Assembly (NCBI GenBank): GCA_947846985.1
Contig: CANTUZ010000001.1
Location: 113,911,757 to 113,975,756 of the forward strand
Length of the DNA: 64,000 bases
Direction: 5' to 3'
DNA from: Fratercula arctica
Lineage: Eukaryota; Chordata; Aves; Charadriiformes; Alcidae
Shown in pieces: positions 1 to 12,340 of the stretch (its first letter is position 1; the number at the start of each line of letters is the position of its first letter). The notes under the pieces are model-generated. The model was not told the origin of the DNA. It searched no databases and was given only the letters and a program-made list of their open reading frames with translations. The translations under genes were made by a program, and so were the position numbers.

Positions 1-1391
1 TTATCTTTCAGGTTTTGTCACAACTTTGCTGGTAGTCTCTACAATTTTGCAAGAATTGCCATACAAAGCCAAAAGTTCCTGTCTTAAAAGAATATTTCAA
101 GGCTAAAGCAATACTGAAGCTAGAAACTGCACCCCATACTTCCTCTTTAGATGCCTGCAGTCACTAATGACTCAGTGTAAGGAGATGGTTAACTCAGGGG
201 CTAAGAGCAATTACAACAGCTGCAGTGGCCACATGGCTAATTATTTAGGGAGCTGTACAAAAGCAAAAAGGTACATAAAGATTGGACATCTACCTGTCCC
301 TTCCCTTCTTTTCAAACACATTGAAATGTAGCTCCCTTTGAGGCTTGTCCTTTGCAAGGTAGATAGTAAATCATGTACGAAGTTGTTCCCCTGTGCCTTT
401 AATGATAAAGTGCAAGTAATCACTCATTATCATGAGTATCATGAATTTCACAAATACCATGAAAAACGTCTTATCTATGGATTAACAGATTAACAAATAG
501 ATTAGTTTCAAACAACCTCCTGTTTTGTTACATGCTGATATTTAGAAGTAAAGAAACTCTAGTTCACTCCTGTTGGAGTCTCCCATTCCGTATTCCCTTA
601 AGTGGGGGGCAGTCCTCATAGGGACTTTTAGCCAGGACAAAAGCATACTTTTAAGTGAGTAGGTAATCCAGAGAAGAGATGGAGGTTTCCTCAGTGGAAC
701 CACAAAGGGAAGAAAGTGGTAAGTTATTTTGTGAAAGCAGTTTGTTTAATTTGTATTGAACATGAGATTAAATGCTCCAAGCAGTACTGAAAACAGTAAT
801 TAACTTTCATTTTCACGTAATATCAGTGACATTTTTCACCAGCACGCATAGTGTTGGAAATGCTGTTGCTTAGTGTACTGAATTTATTTACAACCAGACA
901 ATCATAAGTGAGGGAACTAGAGAGAGACAGAGAAATACCAAAAGATAACCACATTCCCCAGAAAATTCAGTAAGAATTGGTGAACAACACTGGGAGGCAC
1001 TTCCCGAATACATGGCCATGTCCAGCTGACAAGGACGCAGAAAGGCAAATGGTGTTGCACCTCCTGCCAACTCATAGCAATATCTTTTCTTGCAAAAAAA
1101 AAAATAGATCTCTGCTAAAAGGCAGCATGTAAAAAAACAAACAAACAAAAAAAAAAAACCCACCAAACCCAATACCAAAAAAAAACCCACAACATCTGGA
1201 GAATTAGGAACAGTTTTGACTATGCTACCCCATCATATGTCCATTGGGGCTGCTTTTTTATTTTGGTAGTGTTTCTGTGTTCCCTTGTCAGCAGTGAGTT
1301 TCAAATGAAAAGCTAGGAAAGCTTGAGACCAAATTCCCACATGCCTCCCCATCCACTCCCCTTGCCACTCTGAGCAAGGGGAGAAGGCGGT
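1..1391. other. Intergenic, AT-rich, nothing recognised
   Basis: Only short open frames and the A/C tract. I see no repeat family or gene. Confidence 0.6.
1131..1192 (+). repeat. A/C-rich low-complexity tract
   Basis: Runs of A separated by C, CC or CCC, including three CAAA units. Confidence 0.85.
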
Positions 1392-1657
1392 GGGGCGGCA
1401 GAAGGAAGAACATGCGCAAGTGAGAGAAACCACTATAAATACGCACTTGGGGAAATCACAGCATCCAGTATGTAAGAACTGAGTGCTATAGCTGCGGTTG
1501 GCACCCTGCCCCAGTCCCAGCAGCCCAGCATTGATACAAGCAGGGAACACAGCATGCTCGGCGTGGTGGCTTCCAGGGCCAGCACCAGCTTTGCGGGTTG
1601 GAGTTGGGTGAATTTGGAGGATCTAGTGGGAAAGTGTTTGAGTACTTTGAGATCTTG
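1392..1657 (+). promoter_or_regulatory. Candidate promoter and first exon: GC box, TATA box, splice donor
   Basis: A GC box (GGGGCGG, 1392-1398) is followed 36 bases later by a full TATA box (TATAAATA, 1434-1441) in locally GC-richer DNA. A start site would be expected near 1464. A good 5' splice donor (TTG|GTGAGC) follows at 1657/1658, which would give an exon of about 190 bases. An ATG at 1554 opens a frame of only 35 codons, closing at the TGA that overlaps the donor. It could be the missing first exon of HTR1F, a lncRNA start, or chance. Confidence 0.22.
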
Positions 1658-2060
1658 GTGAGCTTAACAGTAGTTGTTTTTTAACAGCAGCTACTTTAAA
1701 AAAATAAAAGTGCTAGGTGAAAAGTAGTGTATATGAAAAGTGACTCTTGAAGTATTTTAAGGATTTTCTACAAATCAAGCAGTTGTGGCTAATAATGATA
1801 AATCTTTTAGAGTCTGAATGTTAGGAAGATCCTGACCCTCACTTCAATTATTTAGTCTCCTGCCTACAACACATCGTATCTATATGCCAATGGTACACAT
1901 CCATGGTCCATGTTTTATGTATAAAATGTGTTCAATTAGAATGAACTACAATCATGTCATGAAATTATGTATAGCATAGCTGCATGATGCACATTTGGCT
2001 TTTCCCCATAGAGAAGAAAGTAAGTTTATACGCAAAGAGATCACACGAATCCCTTCTTTT

Positions 2061-2229
2061 GCCTTTACAACCTTGAATAGACCGTAAACATGTATACAAT
2101 ATTTGAATAATACATATATCATAATACTTGGAAGAGTGGTAAATATTATAAATAACAACTCTAAAAACAATACTTCCAGGAAAGATTTCCAACCTTTACA
2201 AGGCTTCCTATGATTTACAGGCAGGAGTT
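2061..2229. repeat. Direct repeat, copy 1 of a 169-bp sequence
   Basis: This segment matches 3587-3755 over 169 bases with no gaps. There are three substitutions: 2083 against 3609, and 2193-2194 against 3719-3720. Similarity stops abruptly at both ends. The sequence is AT-rich with no coding potential, and I do not recognise it as a known element. Confidence 0.97.
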
Positions 2230-2779
2230 CAGATGCAAAACCTAGCTAATAATGTTCTCCTAGAGCTCTTCTCTGAGGTAATTTACTCCTTTGAGTCCCT
2301 GTGGGACAGCATCCAAAACCTTCATAGGACACTCAAGCTTCTCAAAACCTCCAGGCTGCTGGAAAAAACAGTACTTAACAATTTTCACAGCTTTACGCAA
2401 CTTCAGTCCTCTTCTTCATTGGGAGCTTTCAGGCTAAACTATTAAAAACCCAGAAAAATTCATCTTTTCTTATACCCCCCAGGGGACTGATGAGTTACTT
2501 CCCAGCTAATTTCTTTGCTGGCTCTCCTCTCATTGTAAATTACTACTTTCCCTCCTTTGAGGTCCCACTGTTCAAACTACAAAAGGAACAAATGAATCCT
2601 GTGGGTGCCTCACCAGGCTGTCCCCGACAGAAACTGCTATTGCTGACCCCAAGGCCACGCACATCCAGGGGCTGGGTGGTTCTTGCCCACCCAGCCTACA
2701 GACACCCACACAGTTCAGCAAGGTTAAAAGCACACACCATTCCCAAACCATAAATTGAGTATCCTCTACTGTGTCCTTT

Positions 2780-2809
2780 GGCCAATTTAGGCCAATTCAG
2801 GCCAATTCA
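2780..2809 (+). repeat. Three tandem copies of a 10-mer containing CCAAT
   Basis: Units GGCCAATTTA, GGCCAATTCA and GGCCAATTCA stand head to tail. Each holds a CCAAT pentamer, but no promoter context is visible nearby. Confidence 0.85.
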
Positions 2810-3586
2810 ATACCCTGCTGCAAGCACACTGGTTACTATCATTCAAGTGTTTCATGGGTTTCACTGCAGGAGGCTCTCTTCTGAGCTGACTGCAAAACAG
2901 CACGCCAGCGCCTGGCAGCAATGCCTTTCGCTGTGTCTACCCGTCTTTAAGCGTTCGTGTAGGCAGGGGACATATGTAAGATTGCGCTGGCTATTTTAAC
3001 TATCCAGAAAATTACAGTCAGATAAAGTGATCCAGGGAAAAGGTTGCTTGATTCTTAAAATGAAGTAATTCACTAGGGAAGAGAATCATTTACTTGTTTC
3101 TTAGAGGACTCACTAATCCTGCTAAAACCAGTGCACAGTGAAGAGAAGGAAGCTGAAATAAAATATCATTATATAGGTCTGCCAAGCAATCCCTACAGCC
3201 CAGCTGTCTGAAGTACTGCACTCCAAGCATAATTTGGTGAAGCCAACCCACCTTCTTTGCAAGACCTAGGCCAGCCTTATATCCTCATTCTCTGCAGACG
3301 AGACCAGTGGAATAAGGAGAGCCCACACTGGACTTCAAGACTGAGGCACACATGGTTTTTAGGACAGAGCACATAGCACCTGTCAGGCTATGAAAAGCCC
3401 CAGGAAGACAGAGGCATCAGGCGGTTGAAGGGTTTAAAATCCCCAGAAGCACCAAGAAATGGTGCTTCTTCCTACTCCAAATTATTTTCTAGAAATGCAT
3501 TTATTGTCCCATCTCAAGAGCTCTGAAAAATTTTCATTCATTAGATGGATTGTCGATGCGTGAGGCTCTGAAGCCAAGCTCTGAGA

Positions 3587-3755
3587 GCCTTTACAACCTT
3601 GAATAGACTGTAAACATGTATACAATATTTGAATAATACATATATCATAATACTTGGAAGAGTGGTAAATATTATAAATAACAACTCTAAAAACAATACT
3701 TCCAGGAAAGATTTCCAATGTTTACAAGGCTTCCTATGATTTACAGGCAGGAGTT
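3587..3755. repeat. Direct repeat, copy 2 of a 169-bp sequence
   Basis: Second copy, same orientation, offset by exactly 1526 bases from the first. The 1357 bases between the copies are unique, so this is not a simple tandem duplication of a 1.5-kb unit. The near identity implies a recent event, gene conversion, or an assembly error. Confidence 0.97.
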
Positions 3756-5445
3756 TTGCCCACCTCCTTACTCTGAATCAGGATAATCTGATCTTGAGCT
3801 ACAGCAAAATTAAAAGCAGCCAGGAGAATGGCTGAGAGGGAAGGGGAGGTGTTTGGGGTTTTTTTTAACAAACAAAAAAATAAATAAATAAAAATATCTA
3901 ACCCCATCACTCATCAGGTATTCCAAAGCTGGGACTCTTTGTTTGATGCCTTCAGTTTTGACTCAAGCAACTTAATTCAGAATGGTGATGCTCTTGCTGT
4001 AACCAGGCTGGTAACAGAGCCTTTCAAACCTGTCACCAAGACACCACAGTGCTACTCCATCTGCTTCTCAGTTGAGGTTTTTAAGAGACGCCACCCACTC
4101 CAAGGGGGCTATCAGTCTTTGTAAATTGAGAGCATCCACTTCAGGGGCTGCGCCCTGCGCCGCTCTGCACAGTCTGTGGTATTCCTGGCAGAGAAATTTC
4201 TTACTGGAGGTGTACATGGTCAAAGAACAAAATAATATTCAATGGGCTGGGAATAAGAAATTTTGCAACATTTTATAAGAGTTGTTTAGGATATTTTCAA
4301 TACCAGTGACTTAGAGGCAGAGATATTAAAGTAACCGATATATTAAGATGGGGAGGAAAAAAACCAAAACCACACAGAGGCTGGGCAGTTTTCTACTGCT
4401 CCGTTACCAAAGGTTTTAAAAGCCAAAAGACTTTCTCTTCTTTAAGAGAAGACAGCTGTGTGCTTTACAGGACTGAATAGATTACCTTGCCATTTCTTGT
4501 AGAAGATCATGGTGGTTTGTGTGTATCAGGCTGTCCCCATAGAAGTTAAACACCAGTGTTTCCAGGAGGCAGTAAATCTAGAGCCTCACCAGGGAGGGAA
4601 GAAATCACCATGAGAGGAAAAGGTTCAAGCACATAATGGGGGAAAATCCTTCCACGCAGGTGCAAGTTTCAATATTTAGGAGAATATGGGAAGGGAGGGA
4701 TCCCTATGGAAGTGCATCTTGTAGCAGAGACTGTGGACTGCAGAAAACAGGAAGGTGCAGCACCCCTCCTCTTTAGCTAAATCCTTGTTCTTTGTAATGT
4801 TTCCTAAGGGGAGCAACACAAATAGGGCAGCCTCACGCTGGGACGGTGCACTTTCCAGAAAGGTTGCCTTGTTCCTTTCTCAGCATCTCAGGTGTGCACA
4901 TACAAAGCCACTGAAAGCCTTACCTTCTAACTAGGAGCGAGCATAGCTAGTACTGCCAACCAAAGGGAAAGGCCAAATGGGAAAAGAGACACGATGAAAA
5001 GACTGTTCCCCCAGCTCAAGTCATTAAGCATGTCAGCATACCCACTAGAAAAGCATGCCTCTGCTCTCTTCATCTCTTTGTGAAGGTGGATTTTACGTTT
5101 GGCGCTCCTGCTGGTGTAAACACCTCTGCTAGAAAACACACTCAATAGGCAGGTTAGGGAGTGCCGCTGAGAGCAGCGGGGAAGATGACAAGCAAAGCGC
5201 AGGCTGTGGTGAAGATGATCTAGAGGTTTTTTCTGTGCTCTTTCCCATCCATTTCCCGTGGGAGGTAGGACAAGGCATTTAGTCTTCCTATACTTTCTCT
5301 TCTTTTTTGAAAGAAGAAGGTATAATATGAAACTCTCTAACACTGAGAATTGTTTTTTAAAGTTCTTTAAGATAACGTAATAGAAAACTATAGAAGTGTG
5401 CAGTCTGTTAGCTGTAGTTTATTAATAACCATTTCTTTTCTGCAG
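3756..5445. other. Intergenic, nothing recognised
   Basis: A small TAAA repeat near 3878-3895. A 138-codon minus frame at 4927-5343 has no recognisable domain and is probably chance. Confidence 0.6.
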
Positions 5446-5718
5446 GGATGGACAGTAATAATGCCAGATCCACACACCGAGTCATAGCAGTTTCATCCAT
5501 TTCAACAAAATGGAACAGAATATATGCTCTTAAAGAGAAGACTGTGTCTGTCACACACAGTATAGGTAACATTTGTCCTGTCTCTGGTTGTGAAAAGACA
5601 GAACTAAAGAGAAGGCGCAAGATCATTGACGATAGATTTCCATTCAAAGCACACCGTTTACAAACTGAAATGAGTATTTTCAAGATGCTAGCAGCATCAT
5701 GTAAATTAACTTGGAGAG
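5446..5718 (+). other. Candidate internal exon bounded by canonical splice sites, open in one frame
   Basis: A strong acceptor (pyrimidine tract, then TGCAG ending at 5445) and a near-consensus donor (GAGAG|GTAAGA at 5718/5719) enclose 273 bases, a multiple of three. One frame is open throughout and contains an ATG at 5448. The encoded peptide (about 90 residues, with a basic patch KRRRK) matches nothing I recognise. It may be an upstream non-coding exon, part of a lncRNA, or a chance pairing of sites. Confidence 0.2.
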
Positions 5719-6950
5719 GTAAGAGCCCTCAAATGTGGGGGCCTCACAGCAGGCCATTTTAGGATAGACAATCTGGTTATTTCAAGCAATTTAGTAATGT
5801 CAAGATTAATGGTATTTGACAAATCAGAGGTTGAAAAGGCAAGAACAAGATCATTATTGATGTTGAGAAAATAGGCTTGCAATTTCTTATACAATGATGA
5901 ATATAGGCACTACTTCTGGGAATAAAGCTGTCTATACATCTATTATTGCACAAGTACATTATGCTCTTACCACACAGCTCATACTTGTTTACACTAACTG
6001 CAAGAAACAGAGTACTAAACCTCAGTGTGGCTTTAGGCTTCTGGAAATCAATAGTGCCAAATCAGGTTTGTCCTATAATGAACTAGATGTCAGCTGGCAA
6101 GTTCTCCAAGACACAAAGTGCTAAGCAACAGCAACCCTCCAGAGGGCATGATCACAGCCCTCAATCACAGATCTGCACCTTGAATTCCTTTGATGGGATG
6201 GTGATAGTGGCTGATGGCAGTCAGTTTGGGACCTCCATGTCCCCAGTACAGCATCTGCTGCCCACGGGGCGATGCTCATTTCTGCTCAGCCAATTCCAGC
6301 AGAGGGGAATCATTAACTCCTCTCCTTGCCCCCACAGAACTTAAGCAGACTTTCCCTGCACACCTGCTGCAAAATAAGAATTAATAACAAGCAGAGCAGA
6401 GCAGGACTGAATCAAAACCCTGCCAGGCAGGGCACCTGGGAGGCACTGAGTCTGAGAAAAAGTCTGTGATGTTCACCTGCTGGGTCCAGAGAGGCCCTGG
6501 AGCATGTCAAGTGCCAAACTGCTGTGCCCTGAGGGTGGCTTGGGTGCTGCCTTGCTGTAAAGCTCATTCTTCCCCAGCACAGTAGCAGTGGATATTTTGG
6601 TAATTTATAATGGCTGGCAGACTCCATGGAAAGGAAAAGGGAACACTAAATCTCTGACCTAAACTCTCACATAGACTTAGCCTTTCCATTAATTAATGTA
6701 CTAGCCTGCAGCTGCCCTGCCCTCATTTTTTAAGGCATGATGAGCCAGAGAGGTCCTTTTAGACTGGAAGGGGAGCACAGGAGAAGCAAACTAACACTCC
6801 TTTGACTGCAGCTTTTGCGTAAGCCCTCCATCTGCATGTTGCACAGCACATTCACCTGGACAGATAAATTTTATAATTAATTACTCCTGGCATGTCTTTA
6901 TGCAGTTCCAAATTTAACTATCAGAAAAAGAAAGCAACAAAAGACTCTCC

Positions 6951-6966
6951 TTTTTTTTTTTTTTTT
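6951..6966 (+). repeat. T homopolymer (16)
   Basis: Uninterrupted T run; no adjoining element recognised. Confidence 0.9.
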
Positions 6967-9035
6967 CTAAACAGTCTCAGTTCTTGAGGAATATAGGGCT
7001 GTTTAAGGATGCTGTTCCAGTACAGAAAGCTCTGTGAGAAAATCAACTGGCCCTACCTTCATTTGCAGTAGGGTCTGGTCTTCTATAAAGATATTTGCTC
7101 CCATAAAATAGATTTCATATCTTTTTTAATCTGTGAATAAAAGAAACAATCTCTTATAAGCATAATGCTTGACTGCCAAAATTTTGTAGATACCATGAGC
7201 TACTAAATGTACCCATGAACTGAATCTTCTATCTGCAAAATATTTTCAGAGTCTCCAGTTTCTTCAAATGTTATCTCAATAGGCTGTTTGGTACAAGTCA
7301 CTCTTCCTTCCCTGTGGTAGCTCAACTTTCACTGCTCTGACAAATAGCTTTTGCCTGAAGGAGTCTGCTTTCAGCTGGGGTCTGCAGAACAACATGCTAA
7401 CCAGAAAAGCAGACCAGAAGCTCAGACTGTCCTACATGCTCGGTGCTCTCCATCCAGCTGCTATTACCCCCTGCCATACCAGAATGCATGACTGGGATAA
7501 ATAACTACTAGCCACAGAAAGAAGTGAGAAGTATCTTTCTTGCTAACTGACCTTTCATAACACACTTACTCGCTGTATTTATGGAAGTTTGAATATCCCA
7601 GACTACACAGAGCTGAAAGCTGTTTCTTACTGAGCTCTTTATTCTTATGAAGTACATTGTTTCAAGCAGCCAAAATTGTCTTCTGAACCAAATTAATTTG
7701 TGTAACTTCACAGCCTGGTAATGTAAATCAATATTATTTGCAAGTTCAGTTCTATCAAAACTGTCTTAAAAGATCCAAGTTAATTTTTTTTCTAAAAAAC
7801 ATATGCTGTCCTTTCTTTACAACTGAAACAAATTGCAGTTAATTCACTTTGAAGACCATATGTAACAGCTGATGCCCAATTCAGTCATATTCCCCTTGTA
7901 GTAAAAGCAGATCTTACAGAATCTGATCTTCTATAAGAAAACATAAGGACATATTTCCCCTTATATTACTCTGAGATATTTAAATTTATGGAAAGCTATT
8001 TGTGACAACCATCAATGGCTTCCTGGAACTGGTGCACATTGTATCAAGCAGAGAATAGCATTTCTATGGCAACTGTCTCATCACATTTCAAAAAATGGAT
8101 GAACAAGAAGCACACATCACATTCTATGTTTTTCATTTCCTCAGTAGTATCTTGTCTTTCCATTCACCCAACTCTTTATGGCCAAGATAGGAATGCAACA
8201 CTTTTCAGTTAAGCTCCATAGTTTCTGGCTGCTCGGCCATTTGGTCATTAAAGCTCTGAACTGATGCTGACGAGAGATCTGTGTTGTTATTTCTGCTTCT
8301 CCTACTGGCCCACAGCAAGGCACAGCCAGCTATAACTTCAAGTATTCCCATTTTCCTAGGACATCAGACCAGAGTGCCAAGGATGTCCAATTTATCTCTG
8401 CCAGAAGCCTTTCAGACAGACACAGCCACCACCGCCCCGGGCTGCCTGCTGCCACCAGTCGCAGGGAGGGAGGAAGCCCACGGCTTATCCCAGCACAGCT
8501 GCTGCCATCACCCCTGCCCTGACAGAAGCAGCCCAGCGGTCCTCTGGCTTTCCAGTCCAGCTCAATTCCTATGCCCTACATCTCCCCTTCACCCCTGAGG
8601 CAGCATTACTCATGCTTTTTCCCCCACACTTCAGAGGAGACCTGAGCCAGCTCTGCAATGCTATAAGCAGCTCGCCCATTTCTGAATCATACCTTTGCCC
8701 CAAAGGGCGACAGAAATGTTTGCTCTGCTCTTCTAAACGCTTCTCTTTAGCACACCTCGTATAACATAGGAAAAAAATTGCTGTATGAGAACTGGAGTCT
8801 GACAAGCATGAAGGACTGAGGAACTTATGTTTGGGGAAGAAATACACAATAGTAGCATCAGGGAGACTGGCTTTCATGCTGCAGGCTTCCGTATTTGCAC
8901 CTGTGCTTGCTGAGACTGCAATGATCTGAACACAGAGGCAAGCTGCTTCAGTTTTAGAGTTTCTGAGGAGAAATCCAATAGTTATTTTTAACAAGTAAAC
9001 CAGCCTCTGCAGTCAAGAGAGACCTGGAAATCTCC

Positions 9036-9051
9036 TTTTTTTTTTTTTTTT
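9036..9051 (+). repeat. T homopolymer (16)
   Basis: Uninterrupted T run followed by a C-rich stretch. Confidence 0.9.
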
Positions 9052-9636
9052 CACCCCCCTTTTCTTCCCAAAATGACCACTTTAATATCCCCAGACAGAG
9101 AAAAATATTTAAAGCGTTATGTGAAAACGCTTCATTCCCCTTTGAAAAGGGCTATAAACAGCTACATCTCCTCATTCTGCACCTCAAACTGGGTATCACA
9201 GAAAAGACAGGCAAACAGCATGATTCAACCATTTCGACTTTCAAGGTCTTTTTTGAAAAACATTCAAACTTTTAGTGTTTCTGAGACTGAAACTTGTCAG
9301 TCACAACCCCCACATTTCTTTATGCTGTGTTCAAAACACAAAATATGTAATTTCTTCTGTTAAGGAACTTTTGCAAATCTTTCAAAGAATGAGCGAGTTC
9401 TGCCTTATTTCACTTTTCTTTTGTTCAAGTTCTGAACAGTGTCAGTGTGCTCAGACTTAGAAATACTGCACTGACCTGCTTTAAAGATAAGTGAGCATTG
9501 GGACAGAGTTTGGTTTCCCACATTTTCTTCCCTGACCCAACCACCCTACGATATCAGTGAGAGGAGTCCAGAACAAAATTGCGCTTAGGAGATAGTGATA
9601 GTGCCTCTTCAGTAAAATTTCTTCCTAGCAGGTTGA

Positions 9637-9661
9637 TTTTTTTTTTTTTTTTTTTTTTTTT
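9637..9661 (+). repeat. T homopolymer (25)
   Basis: Uninterrupted T run of 25. On the minus strand it would read as poly(A), but I see no retrocopied gene to its right. Confidence 0.92.
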
Positions 9662-10565
9662 GGAAAGACAGAATTAGCACTTCTATATTGCAGTCAGGCC
9701 TATGTATATCTTGTCCTGCTACTGCAACTCTGTGCAGTCAGGATGTGAACTCTCAATCTTCAACAAATATACTCTAGAAACAGAAAATGTGCCGGTAGTC
9801 AATTTGCTTTGTACTACATGAACTCTATTATCAGCTTTACATACTGTATTTGTAACTTGGCTTACTTGGCTTATTACTGAAAATGTCATTTTAAAATATT
9901 TATTTTAAATATTTCCATTAGATACCTAATGGATCCCCTAAACCAGTAGTCCAGCAAATTAAAAAAAATTCATCAAGCCAGTAAAACATGCTTGCTTAGC
10001 AAATTTCTCTCCCGATTTGTCCTTAAGGATCACTTACTTTAGAAAGACTTTGTGTGTGTATGTATAACGGTCTCCCATCATTTAGCATTAGCTGTATGCA
10101 AGCTTATATTCATTATATCAATGAAATTGTCCATGCTTTAGTCCTTTCCTCAAAAATTAATTCAATAAGACATGTAACTGCTGCTCTAACAGCTATATAT
10201 TTATTACAAAAATGCACAGAACAAATATTTATTGTTGTGTTTATACTGCTTCATGCTGCAGCATTACGTTAATCGGCTTTCTTGAACAAATGAGTTTTAT
10301 AGGATACAAAATAGAGAGAATAAGATAATTGGAGAATTGATATTCTATTAATGAACCAATGTCATTATTGCAGAACTGACACAACTATTGCAGAAATCCT
10401 TGCTCATCTACACTGCACTGTAGTATCCTGGGTAGGATTCTAGAGGCCTGGACTTTCCTCCAAGGAAAAGAAGGTCCGGAGAGGACCTTCATCATCCTGT
10501 AACTCTTCAAATCAGCAGGGAAATTGAAAATGAATAAGACAAGGTTTTATAGATATATTGTATTT

Positions 10566-10590
10566 TTGTATATAAATATATATATATATA
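10566..10590. repeat. TA microsatellite
   Basis: Imperfect TA dinucleotide repeat within AT-rich DNA. Confidence 0.85.
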
Positions 10591-12273
10591 AAACAAGGAA
10601 ATTTAATATGACAACCCCAGTGTGCTTTGAGACCACACACTTAATTGTTGGCTCCTGAGGACAGCCAACTCTGGGGGCATTTGCAAAGGTACTAACCAGT
10701 CTGAGGAAGATTCAAGTAGGGGACAGTGCTCAGGTATAGCGGGGTGGGCAGAGATACTGTAAAACATGAAACTTCCTATGTTTCTGGGTACACAAGTCTT
10801 AGAAATCCCTGCCCATCATCCTTTCTAAACACAAGTGCAGAGTACCTCCCAACATTCCCCTTCCCCATATACAACGCTGTTGTTGCAATGCAGGAGCTTG
10901 AAGATGTATGCAGCAGCAATTTGAGGACTCTAATCAGATAGAAGCATTCGTTGTACTACTTGAAAATTAAGAAAAGTCCTGTGCTTAACAGCATTATCAA
11001 ACCTACTACAATGCAGGAAACATTTATGTCTCTCTCACTAAAACAATGCTTCCTGCTAGCCTAGTACTTGTAACCTTTAAATCCCAATATCTAGGTCAAA
11101 GGAATGAGCAGAAAATTGCAGTATATTGCCAGAGAGCACATTGAGATTGTGCAACTGAATGCACAAGACAGCACTAATCTGATGATGAGGGGGTGAAAAT
11201 TTGATAAGCGATTCCGAAGCAGATGTTTCTTCAACAATGCCTCCTTATGCTGGTAAAATGGTTACTATAATCTTGAATCTGGCAAGAAACTTTAAACCAG
11301 TCAATTGGATGTTTCCTGCAGAGAAAGTTATAAAATATTTCTGGCTGAAGGGAGGAATAAAATTATGTAAAACATTGTTTGATTTAATACATTTTACACA
11401 GATTTAATAAAATTAGTCTAACTGATCTGAAACTACCAGGAAGCCAGTCTAGCAGTATACATTACCAAAAGTAACTTTCTATGATTGTATAATCAAAAAA
11501 AATGCTAAGAACAAATGCAACTTCAAAAAAAATGCAGATTAAGCAGCAAAATCCCTTGAAGCTTGTTGCATGTACCAGCATACCGTAAAAAGAGTGCAAG
11601 ACATGGTGTACCAGCTTCCCATAACAGAGCTTGTACCAGCATCACTCAGAACTGCCATTTTAAAATAACAGTCCAAAGGAGCTTCTCCAAGTTATTCACA
11701 TATCACTTAGGAGAAAGGATATGAGAGTTATTGGGAAAAAAGTCCCAATACCATCAGTGTGAGAAGAACAAGGTAACTGAAATCCACATGGTGAGGATGG
11801 TTTTGAGTCCGCTTCATCAGACCTTCCCAACTTGAAATGCTGTCCTGGGGAAAGTGTGGGCAGAGGAGGTACTGGCAGCAGTGCAGAAGGAGCAGGTGCC
11901 TCCTTGCTGCACTTCGCCTGGCCCAGGGCAGGCTGGAAAACATGAGTTGGGAACACCAAGCCGTGGTGTCCAAGAGGACCAGAGAGCAGCTGCTGGGAGG
12001 AGAGATTCACCACTACTCTCCATCCCTGCCAGTTTTTGCTTTGGTGAGGGCACCTGTCATGCAATACATTCTCAGAAGTCCCACAGCAATGTGGGAGGCA
12101 GCAGAGGGTGATTTTTGTGCAGGCTGCCCAGCCCTGGCAGCAGGGGTCCCATCTTTGGCTCCAGTTATCCCTTTCAGGCTATGCTGTTTCCTCACTACCC
12201 CTTACAACTTCTCCTCCTACCACCATATGTCCCCCCCACTACTATTAGGAAAGATACCTATTTCTTTTGTCTT

Positions 12274-12325
12274 CTGTGTGTGCGTGTATATACACACACT
12301 ACATATGTGTCTATATACACATTCT
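12274..12325. repeat. TG/TA/CA alternating purine-pyrimidine tract with a palindrome
   Basis: Alternating purines and pyrimidines with an imperfect inverted repeat centred on TATATA near 12289, just left of the LTR. Such sequence can form hairpins or Z-DNA. Confidence 0.6.
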
Positions 12326-12340
12326 TCCAATATTATATAC

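Larger units (their letters stand above)
5719..12273. other. Intergenic, AT-rich unique sequence
   Basis: Holds only the T runs and the TA microsatellite listed. Open frames, up to 141 codons (8569-8994 minus), show no family resemblance. Confidence 0.6.

Noticed and set aside
2061..3755. Reading the direct repeats as LTRs of a short retrotransposon
   Set aside because: The repeat ends lack TG/CA, no primer-binding site or polypurine tract is visible, and no target duplication flanks the pair.
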